DNA of 64,000 nucleotides from NCBI RefSeq assembly GCF_946479755.1, contig NZ_CAMLHC010000034.1, positions 18,670 through 82,669 on the forward strand, in the 5' to 3' direction. Positions 47,249 to 55,927 of this stretch are shown here, piece after piece (within the stretch, counting starts at the first letter, position 1; the number at the start of each line of letters is the position of its first letter). Position numbers and translations under genes: made by a program. Below the pieces are notes generated by a model. It did no database searches. It was given only the letters and a program-made list of their open reading frames with translations, and was not told where the DNA came from. Origin of the DNA: an uncultured Chitinophaga sp. (lineage in GTDB: Bacteria; Bacteroidota; Bacteroidia; Chitinophagales; Chitinophagaceae).

Positions 47249-47299
47249 AAGGAAACAATTCGGGTTGATTCAACGGATTATGAGACATAATAAGCCATA

Positions 47300-48037
47300 T
47301 TACAGCACTTTGTAGATATGCTTCTCGGTACGGCTGAAAGCATCATCAATATTCTTCCTGTCGCAATAATGATCCCCTACAGCATTCCGGATATTATAAA
47401 GGCTCAACCTGTTGGCGTAAGCCTCGTGCTTTTGATATAAATACTCTTTGCTGAGATATTTGTAGTGCAACAGCTTAAACTCCACCACGCTGTCAACCAT
47501 CCTTTCTTCTTTCAGCAGGGGATTACATTTATGGCAACCTATTTCGAAGTTTATATCAGCTACAGCGGCGGTACTAAAGATAATCTGCTTATCAAAACCG
47601 GCATCCCGCACGCCTGTTTTTACCTGGTCATATATGGGAATATCAAAATTCTCCGGAAACTCTGAAGCCCCCATATTATATCCGATAACAACAGGAAGGG
47701 CCACTTTGTATTCGTTTAGCCGGCGCAATTGTTCCTGCATATTGTCAGCGAATAAAAACTCATCCGTATCACCAACAATCACGTAATCCGCCGTACTCTT
47801 TTTCCAGCAGTTGTTTTTTACCTCCAGCAGGATATCGTCCCTGTGTTCATTATTCGTATCAAAATCCACGACCTCCACCTGTGGATAATGCTTCTTTGCA
47901 ATGGCTATTGTATTATCGGTACTGTAATTGTTGAGCAGGGTTATTTTCCTGCAGAAAGTAGCGTAATGATTTAATGTATGCCGGATCATCCTTTCTTCGT
48001 TCCAGCAAATGATATATGCATCAATACTAGGTATCAT
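47300..48037 (-). CDS. Glycosyltransferase (GT2-like)
   Basis: A 245-residue protein with the GT-A start IDAYIICWNEERMIRHTL and the DxD motif in VIVGDTDEFLF. This fits the GT2-like group that includes small enzymes without a membrane domain. It starts one base after the FkbM gene stop, so the two are coupled. Donor and acceptor are unknown; the setting suggests glycosylation of the peptide. Confidence 0.75.
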   Translation of the reverse strand: MIPSIDAYIICWNEERMIRHTLNHYATFCRKITLLNNYSTDNTIAIAKKHYPQVEVVDFDTNNEHRDDILLEVKNNCWKKSTADYVIVGDTDEFLFADNMQEQLRRLNEYKVALPVVIGYNMGASEFPENFDIPIYDQVKTGVRDAGFDKQIIFSTAAVADINFEIGCHKCNPLLKEERMVDSVVEFKLLHYKYLSKEYLYQKHEAYANRLSLYNIRNAVGDHYCDRKNIDDAFSRTEKHIYKVL

Positions 48038-48038
48038 A

Positions 48039-48746
48039 TTACTTATGCTTTTTGTGTTGAATAGCCTGGTTTACTGACAACCGGCCCTGGCTTCGCCTGT
48101 CGTCGACGGCAAGCGTATCCGTTTCGAAATGGGTCAGCGTATAGTGGTTATCTGTCAATAACTGTTTACAGGCGGTAAAATCATCTTCCGACAGGTGTAC
48201 ATGTTCAAACAGGATCATGGTTGGTTTCAATTCCCCAAACGGCACCTGCTTAATAATCTCATAGTCATAACCCTCTGTATCTATATGAAGCAGATCAATC
48301 CTTTCAACCTGGTGTTTATCCAGCAATGATCGGAACGACATACATTTTACATCTTCTGCGAACACGTATTTATCAAAACCAGGGATACCCTCCTTGTGCT
48401 TATACAATACGTCTTCCTTAAAGGAAGCCAGAAGATTGTACCAGAAAGGCACTTCGGGATCATCATTTTCTTTCAGCTGATATAGCCTTCGCTCTCCGTC
48501 TTTCTCATCGATCGCGATATTCTCAAAACAAAGCCCTTCCTGTGCCTCGTAGGTTTTCTGTAGTTTTTCGAACAGGTAATGGACGGGCTCGACCAATATT
48601 CCCCGCCAGGCATATTTTTTAATAAACTGATGGATGGGATCCAGGGTGATGCCATCATTTGAACCTATTTGAATGAAAAAAAGATTTTCGGGAGAAGGGA
48701 ATACCTTCTTCAGCAGCTCTTCTTCGCTGATAATAATTGTACTCAT
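48039..48746 (-). CDS. FkbM-family methyltransferase
   Basis: The 235-residue product has the SAM-binding FIQIGSNDGITLDP and the FkbM signature IDLLHIDTEGYDYEII. FkbM enzymes usually O-methylate sugars or hydroxyls. The frame is open from 48863, but the Met at 48746 (MSTIIISEEEL) is the start that fits the family and avoids overlap with the deacetylase gene. It lies among glycosyltransferases, so a sugar hydroxyl of the product is the likely site. Confidence 0.85.
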   Translation of the reverse strand: MSTIIISEEELLKKVFPSPENLFFIQIGSNDGITLDPIHQFIKKYAWRGILVEPVHYLFEKLQKTYEAQEGLCFENIAIDEKDGERRLYQLKENDDPEVPFWYNLLASFKEDVLYKHKEGIPGFDKYVFAEDVKCMSFRSLLDKHQVERIDLLHIDTEGYDYEIIKQVPFGELKPTMILFEHVHLSEDDFTACKQLLTDNHYTLTHFETDTLAVDDRRSQGRLSVNQAIQHKKHK

Positions 48747-48783
48747 ATAATTTTTTTTGCCAATTAATACTTTTTTTATTGCC

Positions 48784-49593
48784 TCAGGGCACCTCCCTGC
48801 AGACAGCATCTTTCCTGCACCATATTGCATATTCCGGTGTTTCACTGATAGTAGAATGACCATGCCTGTTTAATACCGCCTGATGGTATACGCTAAACAT
48901 CCCGACTTTCCAGAAAAGGTCATTTCCAACCAGGTCGTCGGCCAAATGCTGGATATCATAGTGAACGAAAGCATATTTTCCGGCTATGCTGTAGATATCC
49001 ATTCCCTGAACCAGCAACGCAGTGTTAAAGTGGTCATTGTGATCATTGGTGCTGATCGTACTGTTAAATTCCGGAAAGCACAGGCGTACAGCATTTGTGG
49101 TGGCCACTCCACACGTGTGTTGTTCATGAAGGATGATATCATTTATCAGGCGGCTGATTTCCGCGAAAGAGCTGTACGAATTAACACCATCAACAGAACA
49201 TATTGCTGTCCGGTTACCGGCACGCAGTTTTTCCATGCTCTGGAAACCGTATGCTGCGAATCCTTCACCATACATTCCCCCATCGGGCAACCTTAGAAAG
49301 TAACAGGCGCAATTACTGATACTTACCCGGTGGACACGTTTATTATTTACGTTGATGATTTTCGCTTCATCCGGCACGCCTGCATTGCCGGAAACCCTGA
49401 ACTGCAAAGAGCTGAGGGCTGCAAACTCCCTCGCCAGCCAATAACGTTCATCTTCTCCGGCATCGCCGGCAGTAGTATGTATGATTACTGTCCTGCAGGC
49501 GTCATCCATGATATCAAGGCTGATATGCGGGTCCATAAACAGCTGCCAGTCATCCTGATGCGCCACTATATAAACGGCGAGCCTGTTAATCAT
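48784..49593 (-). CDS. PIG-L-type N-acetylglucosaminyl deacetylase
   Basis: The 269-residue protein has the zinc-binding AHQDDWQLF (AHPDD-type motif) at its N-terminus and a second metal site in NDHNDHFNTALLV. This fits the PIG-L/MshB superfamily, which removes acetyl groups from GlcNAc-containing molecules. The Met at 49593 is chosen; it overlaps the preceding glycosyltransferase stop by eight bases. In glycopeptide clusters such enzymes deacetylate an attached N-acetylhexosamine, which suggests the same here. Confidence 0.8.
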   Translation of the reverse strand: MINRLAVYIVAHQDDWQLFMDPHISLDIMDDACRTVIIHTTAGDAGEDERYWLAREFAALSSLQFRVSGNAGVPDEAKIINVNNKRVHRVSISNCACYFLRLPDGGMYGEGFAAYGFQSMEKLRAGNRTAICSVDGVNSYSSFAEISRLINDIILHEQHTCGVATTNAVRLCFPEFNSTISTNDHNDHFNTALLVQGMDIYSIAGKYAFVHYDIQHLADDLVGNDLFWKVGMFSVYHQAVLNRHGHSTISETPEYAIWCRKDAVCREVP

Positions 49594-50503
49594 GGGAAGA
49601 GGTGGCAGTGGTTTTTGCATTAACAAACAACTCATTAAAGTCGATCACTTCATGCCCGGTAATTTCCTTCAGGTAATAATCCAGGAATATCCGGGTTTCC
49701 GGAGTCTGGTATTTATTATGGAAATACCTGCAATTGGTATATCCTTCCTCCTTTTTGGAATCCAGGTTGGTACCATGTGGCAGGTGCAATACCTGGGCTT
49801 CTTTACAGAGGAAAATAGCTGTATTATCCCGGAGGATGCGGTACCCGAGATCATTATCCTCACAGCCCCAGTTACCGTCATAATTCTCATCAAAACCACC
49901 CACTCTTCTCAGCACATTTACAGGAACCGACAGGTGCCCTCCCCAGAAAAGGGTCCAGGAAGTGTCCAGCTCGTCCAGTCTGTTATTATATTTTTTGTAT
50001 ATTTTTTCCCGGACGTCTTTAAACTTCCCTTCTTTAAAAAGGGTGCCGATGGATTTGTCTGCGTCATTTACATCAACGAGACTGAGCAGTTCATCTTCCG
50101 TTTCCCCATGTTGTGTATATCCATAGGTATATCCTATCACTGCAATATCTTTACCGTGACTGGCATGAAAGGCAATATGTTTTGCCAGGCAATCGCTCTT
50201 CAGAATGATGCCGGAGTCAATAAAAAGGCATATTTTTCCTTTGGCCGCGCGTATTCCCAAATTTCTTGCAGAAGCCGGCCTGTATCCCTGGTTACGTTGA
50301 TACACATAGGAGATATTAGCGACATCTTCGTACTGCTTCAGGACATCAAAGGTATTATCAGTCGATCCGTCATCTGCGATCACTATTTCAAAGCTGTCTT
50401 TATCAATATTCTGACGGATCAGCGACCTGATGGTGTATTCCATACCCTGACTGCGGTTATAGGTAGGCACAATCACTGACACAGCAAATTTTTCACTGAA
50501 CAT
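49586..50503 (-). CDS. GT2 family glycosyltransferase
   Basis: A 305-residue GT2 enzyme with the standard start VSVIVPTYNRSQGMEYTIRS, the IADDGSTDNT nucleotide-binding segment, and a galactosyltransferase-like C-terminal segment (GGHLSVPVNVLRRVGGFDE, then GWGCEDNDLGYRI). The usual DxD is DSG (FIDSGIIL), a variant. It is the first tailoring gene after the NRPS and overlaps the PIG-L gene, so it probably attaches the N-acetylated sugar that PIG-L acts on; that order is inferred. Confidence 0.85.
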   Translation of the reverse strand: MFSEKFAVSVIVPTYNRSQGMEYTIRSLIRQNIDKDSFEIVIADDGSTDNTFDVLKQYEDVANISYVYQRNQGYRPASARNLGIRAAKGKICLFIDSGIILKSDCLAKHIAFHASHGKDIAVIGYTYGYTQHGETEDELLSLVDVNDADKSIGTLFKEGKFKDVREKIYKKYNNRLDELDTSWTLFWGGHLSVPVNVLRRVGGFDENYDGNWGCEDNDLGYRILRDNTAIFLCKEAQVLHLPHGTNLDSKKEEGYTNCRYFHNKYQTPETRIFLDYYLKEITGHEVIDFNELFVNAKTTATSSHD

Positions 50504-50553
50504 GAATCATAACATTTAAGGTGAATAATAATGTGGATGTTTGTATAAGAAGG

Positions 50554-53500
50554 TTAATTACCCGGTTTTCCGGAGTCCATCTGAGAAACATGATCCGCAA
50601 AGGCTGCGATAGTAGGGTGCCGGTATAAAATACGGAGATGCGATTTTATTTTCAGCCTTTCCGTGATCACAGCCAGCAGAATTGGCGCCAGCAACGAGTG
50701 GCCCCCAAGTTCAAAAAAATTATTGTTGATGCCGATCTGTGATTTATCCAGCCCCAGGATTTCTGCCCATATGTCCGCGAGGTTTGCTTCCAGGTCATTC
50801 CTTGGGGCGGTATATTCAGTAGTATTTCCAACACCTGACTGGGGTTCAGGCAGCGCTTCCCGGTCCAGCTTACCATTTTGCGTGAGCGGCAATTTTTCCA
50901 GGTGCGTGAAATAATCCGGGATCATGTAATCAGGGAGCTTTTCTGATAAAAAGCTTCTTAACCGCAATACATTCAGTTCTTCAGACGCGGTGTAATAGGC
51001 AGCCAGGTATTTGATCTCTTTCCTTTCCCATACCACCACCACCGCGTCGTCAATCTGATGATGAAGGATAAGATGATTTTCTATTTCGCCCAATTCTATC
51101 CGGAATCCCCTGACCTGCACCTGGTGATCAATCCTTCCCAGAAATTCAAGATCGCCGGCTTTCAACATTCTTACCTGATCGCCTGATTTATACAGTCTCT
51201 CTGCGGGATTAAACGGATTAACCACGAACCTGCTGTCCGTCAGTGTTTTGTTGCCGAGATACCCCCGTGCCACACCGGCACCGCCAACATACAGCTCTCC
51301 AATCACTCCACGCGGAACCGGCTTACGGGCATTATCGAGTATATATACTGACGTTGTAGGAATAGGCCCACCGATATTGGAAATATTATTATCTATCTCA
51401 TATTGACCTATTTCTTTATAAGTAACATGTACCGTAGTTTCTGTAATCCCGAACATATTGACCAGTTTCACAGCGGGATACCGCTGTTTCCAGCCCGATA
51501 GCCGCACGGGACTCAGTGCTTCCCCACCGAATATGATGTACTTTAGCTGCAGGGACGCTTCAGGCAACCGGGCCTCCTCCCTGATGAGATTGTAGCACGC
51601 AGCAGGTGTTTGGTTCAGTACAGTGACTTTTTCCTGCTGCAGTAATTCCAGGAATGCGGCGGTATCTCTCGTCAGCATTTTAGGAATAATGACCAAACGG
51701 CCGCCAAACAGCAGGGCGCCGAATATCTCCCACACGCTAAAATCAAAGCAGTGACTGTGGAACATCGTCCAGACATCCGTTTCATCGAAATGGAACTGAA
51801 ATTCGTCATTATAAAACAACCGGACCACATTTCTGTGTTCCACCATCACCCCTTTCGGATTGCCCGTTGTACCGGAAGTATAAATAATGTAAGACAGATC
51901 GGCCGGGCTTATATTAACATTAATTTTATTTGCCGGGCCGGGCTGCTTTAAAAGGCTATCCGCACAAATGATCTTGCAGTCCGCATGTATCATGTCACGG
52001 TATGGAGTAGTGGTCAGGATAAAAGCGGCGCCGCTATCCTGGATATAATAGTCTATTCGTTCCTTCGGGTAATCCACATCCAGCGGAAGGTAAGCAGCAC
52101 CGGCTTTAAGAATAGCCAGTATGCCGATAACGGTATATGTTGACCGGTTCATCAGCAGCCCCACGATCGTACCCTGTTGCACACCGTTTTCACGCAGCGC
52201 ATAGGCCAGTTTGTCTGACAGCTGGTCCAGTTCGGTATAGTTCAGCGATTCATTTTCGCAGGTCAGTGCAGGATGTTGCGGCCATTTCTTAACCTGGTCC
52301 TCAAAAAGGCTGATAATATGTTTATTGGCCGGATAACCCGTGCCGGTCCGGTCGAACATAGCCAGTATTGCCGCCTGCTCCTCTTTATCCATCATTCCGG
52401 CCGTTGCCAGTTGTTGCGCCGGATCCGTCAACAGGGATTCCAGCAGATTTCCGTAATGCCGCACCAATCCATCAATGGTGGTTTCATGGTAATAGTCTGC
52501 GTTGTACACCAGCTTCCCGCGGATGGTATCTCCGTCCGGGTGCAATGACAAGTTCATATCATATTTTCCGTAGCCTAGATAAGGCGTTGAAACGGATACA
52601 TCGCACGACTGCAGGGCAGTACGGGAGATGGTGAACTGTGGTCCGTATTGAAACAGGACATCGAAAAGCGCCGTTCTGCTCATGTCTTTATCCGGCGCCA
52701 GCTCTTTTACCAGCTTATCGAAGGGCATCATGCCGTGTTGCAGATTCCGGTTGTAAATATCCGCCAGCGTTGCTATATATTCATTAAAAGAGTCTGAATC
52801 GCTGACAGTGCTGCCTACGGCGATCAGGTTTTCAACCGGACCGGCAGTTTTCTCCAATGCCGGATGAAACCTGTTGACCACACTCGTTCCTATCGTGATT
52901 TCATGTTGCCCGGTGTATCTATGCAGCAATATTTTAAAGACCGCCATCAGTAGCACATTTATCTCTATATGCGTGGAGGCCTTGTATTGCTGCAGTCCTG
53001 TTACCACGCCGGCGGGAATCAATACCTCTTTACTGGCCGCAGTATAGGTGTGAATAGCCGCCCTGGGGTTATCGCACGGCAATCTGAGTGGTTTCAGTTT
53101 ATTTTTCAGTTCCAGCTTCCAGTAGGTTAGCAGGTCCGGCTCCAGTTTGCCAAAGGCGTTCAGCTGCCAGGAAGTAAAATCACGGTATTGGAGCTGTAAC
53201 CCATGTTCTATGACTTCTTCCCTGTTATGCAGACAATTATCATACAGTGCAACCAGCTCCTCCGCCAGCAGCGCCATCGTATATCTGTCAGCAATGATAT
53301 GATGGACTGTTAACAATAACCGGCAACAGTTTTCACCACACATGAACAGGGTTGCACGAACCAGTGATTCACTGAGTATAAAAGCGGTATTGATATCCCT
53401 GTTTATTAACAAGGCGGTATTCTCCTCTGATTCATTCACACAGCGGAGCTTTACGGGAAATTTATCGGCGGCGATAACCTGTTGACTGAGCCCGTTTCCT

Positions 53501-54489
53501 GTATCAGTAATAACGGTGCGCAGTATCTCCTGATTTTTCAGCAGGCCGGTAAATGCGCTTTCCATCGCACCGGCACTGAACGTACCTTTAAAATCCAACA
53601 CCAGCGGGATATTATGATAAACAGGTCCTTCACGGTAGAGATATCCCGATTCAAAATTATCGATGAACCATAACCGCTCCTGATGATAGGAGGCCGGGCT
53701 GCTGGCAGAAGACATGCTATTTCCTGCCAACTCATCAACAATCCGTTGTTTATCCTCCCCGGGGAGCATAGCTATATCATCGACAGGCAGCTCTTTATTT
53801 CTTACCAGATTTGTCAAAAGGGGGAAATAATGTGCCGACAATACAGCGATATCCTCCCGTGAAAACTTACTACTGTCATACCTCACCGTGAGGGATAACG
53901 GAAGAAGGCTGAAAGAAAAAGTCATTTCCGGCCCCAGTTCATCGAAAGAAGACTTCTGCTGCATAGATTCCACCAGCATGGCCGTAGTGGACAAGCCGGG
54001 GATATTTACAGCTTCTGTATTCAGCATGCGCGGAAGCGGGATTGCGGTATGGGCCAGGTCCTGTGTAATACTATATTTCAGCGCCAGCAGAAAGTCCCGA
54101 AACGTTTTACCGGAAAAATCGTTGACCCTCACAGGAAAAACAGGCTCTCCCAGGGCAGGGCCATTCACGTCCTTATATGCCGGCGTGAAAATGACCACAT
54201 CATCGGTGGCAGCATATTTTCGCAACAGCACAAATTGCCCCGCCAGCAACAACACATGTTTGGATATGTTGTTCGACGCCATCTGCGCTATTTCAGCAAC
54301 CAGCTTATCAGGCGCATGGCACACAACTTCCTTGTACCGCGCATCGGCTGTTTCACTATATACATCTTTCCTATGCCGGAGATAAGGTGAATAGGTAACT
54401 TTTTTCAACCGGTTTTTCCAGTAATTCCGGTCAACAACATTCATATTTGCCTCCAGGGTGGCAAGATCGATTTTGGATTCTGTAGACAT
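50554..54489 (-). CDS. NRPS: half-C, C, A (Thr code), T
   Basis: The 1311-residue synthetase has, from the Met at 54489, a C-terminal-half condensation lobe without active site (about 20-255), a full condensation domain (about 262-700; HHIIAD at 396-401), an adenylation domain (about 725-1215; YTSGTTGNPKG, NMFGITETTVH) and a carrier domain (about 1225-1305; Ser1265 in LGGHS). The selectivity residues read D916, F917, W920, N959, I986, G988, M1012, V1020, H1021, K1207, which is the known threonine code DFWNIGMVHK. There is no epimerase or thioesterase. The frame is open to 54543, but an upstream start would overlap the aminotransferase. Confidence 0.88.
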   Translation of the reverse strand: MSTESKIDLATLEANMNVVDRNYWKNRLKKVTYSPYLRHRKDVYSETADARYKEVVCHAPDKLVAEIAQMASNNISKHVLLLAGQFVLLRKYAATDDVVIFTPAYKDVNGPALGEPVFPVRVNDFSGKTFRDFLLALKYSITQDLAHTAIPLPRMLNTEAVNIPGLSTTAMLVESMQQKSSFDELGPEMTFSFSLLPLSLTVRYDSSKFSREDIAVLSAHYFPLLTNLVRNKELPVDDIAMLPGEDKQRIVDELAGNSMSSASSPASYHQERLWFIDNFESGYLYREGPVYHNIPLVLDFKGTFSAGAMESAFTGLLKNQEILRTVITDTGNGLSQQVIAADKFPVKLRCVNESEENTALLINRDINTAFILSESLVRATLFMCGENCCRLLLTVHHIIADRYTMALLAEELVALYDNCLHNREEVIEHGLQLQYRDFTSWQLNAFGKLEPDLLTYWKLELKNKLKPLRLPCDNPRAAIHTYTAASKEVLIPAGVVTGLQQYKASTHIEINVLLMAVFKILLHRYTGQHEITIGTSVVNRFHPALEKTAGPVENLIAVGSTVSDSDSFNEYIATLADIYNRNLQHGMMPFDKLVKELAPDKDMSRTALFDVLFQYGPQFTISRTALQSCDVSVSTPYLGYGKYDMNLSLHPDGDTIRGKLVYNADYYHETTIDGLVRHYGNLLESLLTDPAQQLATAGMMDKEEQAAILAMFDRTGTGYPANKHIISLFEDQVKKWPQHPALTCENESLNYTELDQLSDKLAYALRENGVQQGTIVGLLMNRSTYTVIGILAILKAGAAYLPLDVDYPKERIDYYIQDSGAAFILTTTPYRDMIHADCKIICADSLLKQPGPANKINVNISPADLSYIIYTSGTTGNPKGVMVEHRNVVRLFYNDEFQFHFDETDVWTMFHSHCFDFSVWEIFGALLFGGRLVIIPKMLTRDTAAFLELLQQEKVTVLNQTPAACYNLIREEARLPEASLQLKYIIFGGEALSPVRLSGWKQRYPAVKLVNMFGITETTVHVTYKEIGQYEIDNNISNIGGPIPTTSVYILDNARKPVPRGVIGELYVGGAGVARGYLGNKTLTDSRFVVNPFNPAERLYKSGDQVRMLKAGDLEFLGRIDHQVQVRGFRIELGEIENHLILHHQIDDAVVVVWERKEIKYLAAYYTASEELNVLRLRSFLSEKLPDYMIPDYFTHLEKLPLTQNGKLDREALPEPQSGVGNTTEYTAPRNDLEANLADIWAEILGLDKSQIGINNNFFELGGHSLLAPILLAVITERLKIKSHLRILYRHPTIAAFADHVSQMDSGKPGN

Positions 54490-54515
54490 GGAGATAAAAA
54501 TTAAACCAGGGTTAA

Positions 54516-55907
54516 TTACAGGGCCACACGGTGCCCGAGGCATATCATTTTATTCACTTCTTCGAAGATGCGCACAGCGTTGTCTATGATTTCGGCATTA
54601 ACGATCAGCGGCGGAATAAACCGGATCACATTGTTGTAGTGACCACCACTCTCAAACAGCAAACCCTGTTTAAAGCATTCCATCCTTATTTCCTTTACGA
54701 TTTCCGGATCAGGTACTTTTGTCTCCCTGTCTTTCACATACTCCAGACCAATAAACAACCCTCTTCCCCTTACCTCTCCGATAGCGGGAATGATTGTTTG
54801 CAGCGCATTCAGCTTATCCGTCAGGTATCGTCCCATTTCCACCGCATGTTTGTCCACCTCGTATTCCTTTACAAAATCAAAAGCGCCATTTCCTGCAGCA
54901 ATACTTACCTGATTACCCCTGAATGTGCCGACATGGTCGCCCTGGCCCCAGGATTCCACGGCTTTATTATAGATAATGGCAGAGATGGGGAATCCGACGC
55001 CGCCAAGTCCTTTAGACATCGTAATCACGTCCGGAAAACAGTGACTATCCTGAAACGCCCAGCACTGACCAGTTCTGAAAAAACCGCACTGTATTTCATC
55101 GAAGATCACGACGATATCATGTTTGCGGGCAATTGCCACCACCGCTTCGAGGTACCCTTTTTGCGGCACAACAGTACCCCCTTCGCCCTGGATAGGCTCA
55201 AGAATAATAGCGGCAGGCTTTGCAATACCCGAGTGAGGATTTTCAAGAATATACTGCAGATAATTGGCGCAGTCCATTTTGCAGGATGACTGCTCCTGTT
55301 GAAACGGGCAGCGATAGCAATAACTATAGGGCACAAAATGAATATTAGGCACCAGCGACTTTATTCTTTCCCGAAATTTTGTATTGCTGGTCATCGCTAA
55401 AGAACCGGAGGTCATCCCGTGATAGGAACCATGAAATGCGATCACTCCCTCCCTGCCGGTTTTATGTTTCGCCAGTTTAATGGCAGCCTCCACGGCGTCT
55501 GAACCGGTGGGCCCACAGAAGCTAATTTTATATTGGCTCCGCAGATTCTCCGGGATTTGTTCCAGCATTTTATCTATCAGTTGCATTTTATTTTCCGTCG
55601 GAAAATCCAGTACATGTATCAGTTCGTCCTGTTGTTCTTTTACATACCGCAACACGTAGGAGTTGCAGTGGCCAACATTCAGCACACCTGCTCCACTGAA
55701 GAAATCTATAAAATGATTACCATCCGCATCTTCAATAATAGCCCCCTTAGCCCGCCTGATGGCAATGGGCATATTCTTCGGGTAGGAAACGATACTTCCT
55801 TCTTTCTCCTGCTGGCGTTCCAGCAGCTGCCGGGATACCGGTCCGGGAACAGTTCCCGTAATAATTCTCGCACTATTGGCCAGATGAAACTTATCGAATT
55901 TCCCCAT
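54516..55907 (-). CDS. Class III aminotransferase, likely diaminobutyrate type
   Basis: The 463-residue PLP enzyme has GPTGSDAVEAAIKLAKHKTG, the PLP-ring Asp in VVIFDEIQCGFFRTG and the Schiff-base Lys in TMSKGLGGVGFPIS. It resembles diaminobutyrate-2-oxoglutarate transaminases (EctB/Dat group), which make 2,4-diaminobutyrate from aspartate semialdehyde; other omega-amino acids are possible. It lies between NRPS genes, so it probably supplies a nonproteinogenic residue. A CPF-type Cys-rich insertion (CYRCPFQQEQSSC) is unusual. Confidence 0.82.
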   Translation of the reverse strand: MGKFDKFHLANSARIITGTVPGPVSRQLLERQQEKEGSIVSYPKNMPIAIRRAKGAIIEDADGNHFIDFFSGAGVLNVGHCNSYVLRYVKEQQDELIHVLDFPTENKMQLIDKMLEQIPENLRSQYKISFCGPTGSDAVEAAIKLAKHKTGREGVIAFHGSYHGMTSGSLAMTSNTKFRERIKSLVPNIHFVPYSYCYRCPFQQEQSSCKMDCANYLQYILENPHSGIAKPAAIILEPIQGEGGTVVPQKGYLEAVVAIARKHDIVVIFDEIQCGFFRTGQCWAFQDSHCFPDVITMSKGLGGVGFPISAIIYNKAVESWGQGDHVGTFRGNQVSIAAGNGAFDFVKEYEVDKHAVEMGRYLTDKLNALQTIIPAIGEVRGRGLFIGLEYVKDRETKVPDPEIVKEIRMECFKQGLLFESGGHYNNVIRFIPPLIVNAEIIDNAVRIFEEVNKMICLGHRVAL

Positions 55908-55927
55908 ACATTAACCGTTTTAAATTG

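Noticed and set aside
49592..50479. Open frame of about 295 codons on the + strand
   Set aside because: It is antisense to a clear GT2 glycosyltransferase and has no motif.
54531..55289. Open frame of about 250 codons on the + strand
   Set aside because: It is antisense to the aminotransferase, which has all PLP-enzyme motifs.
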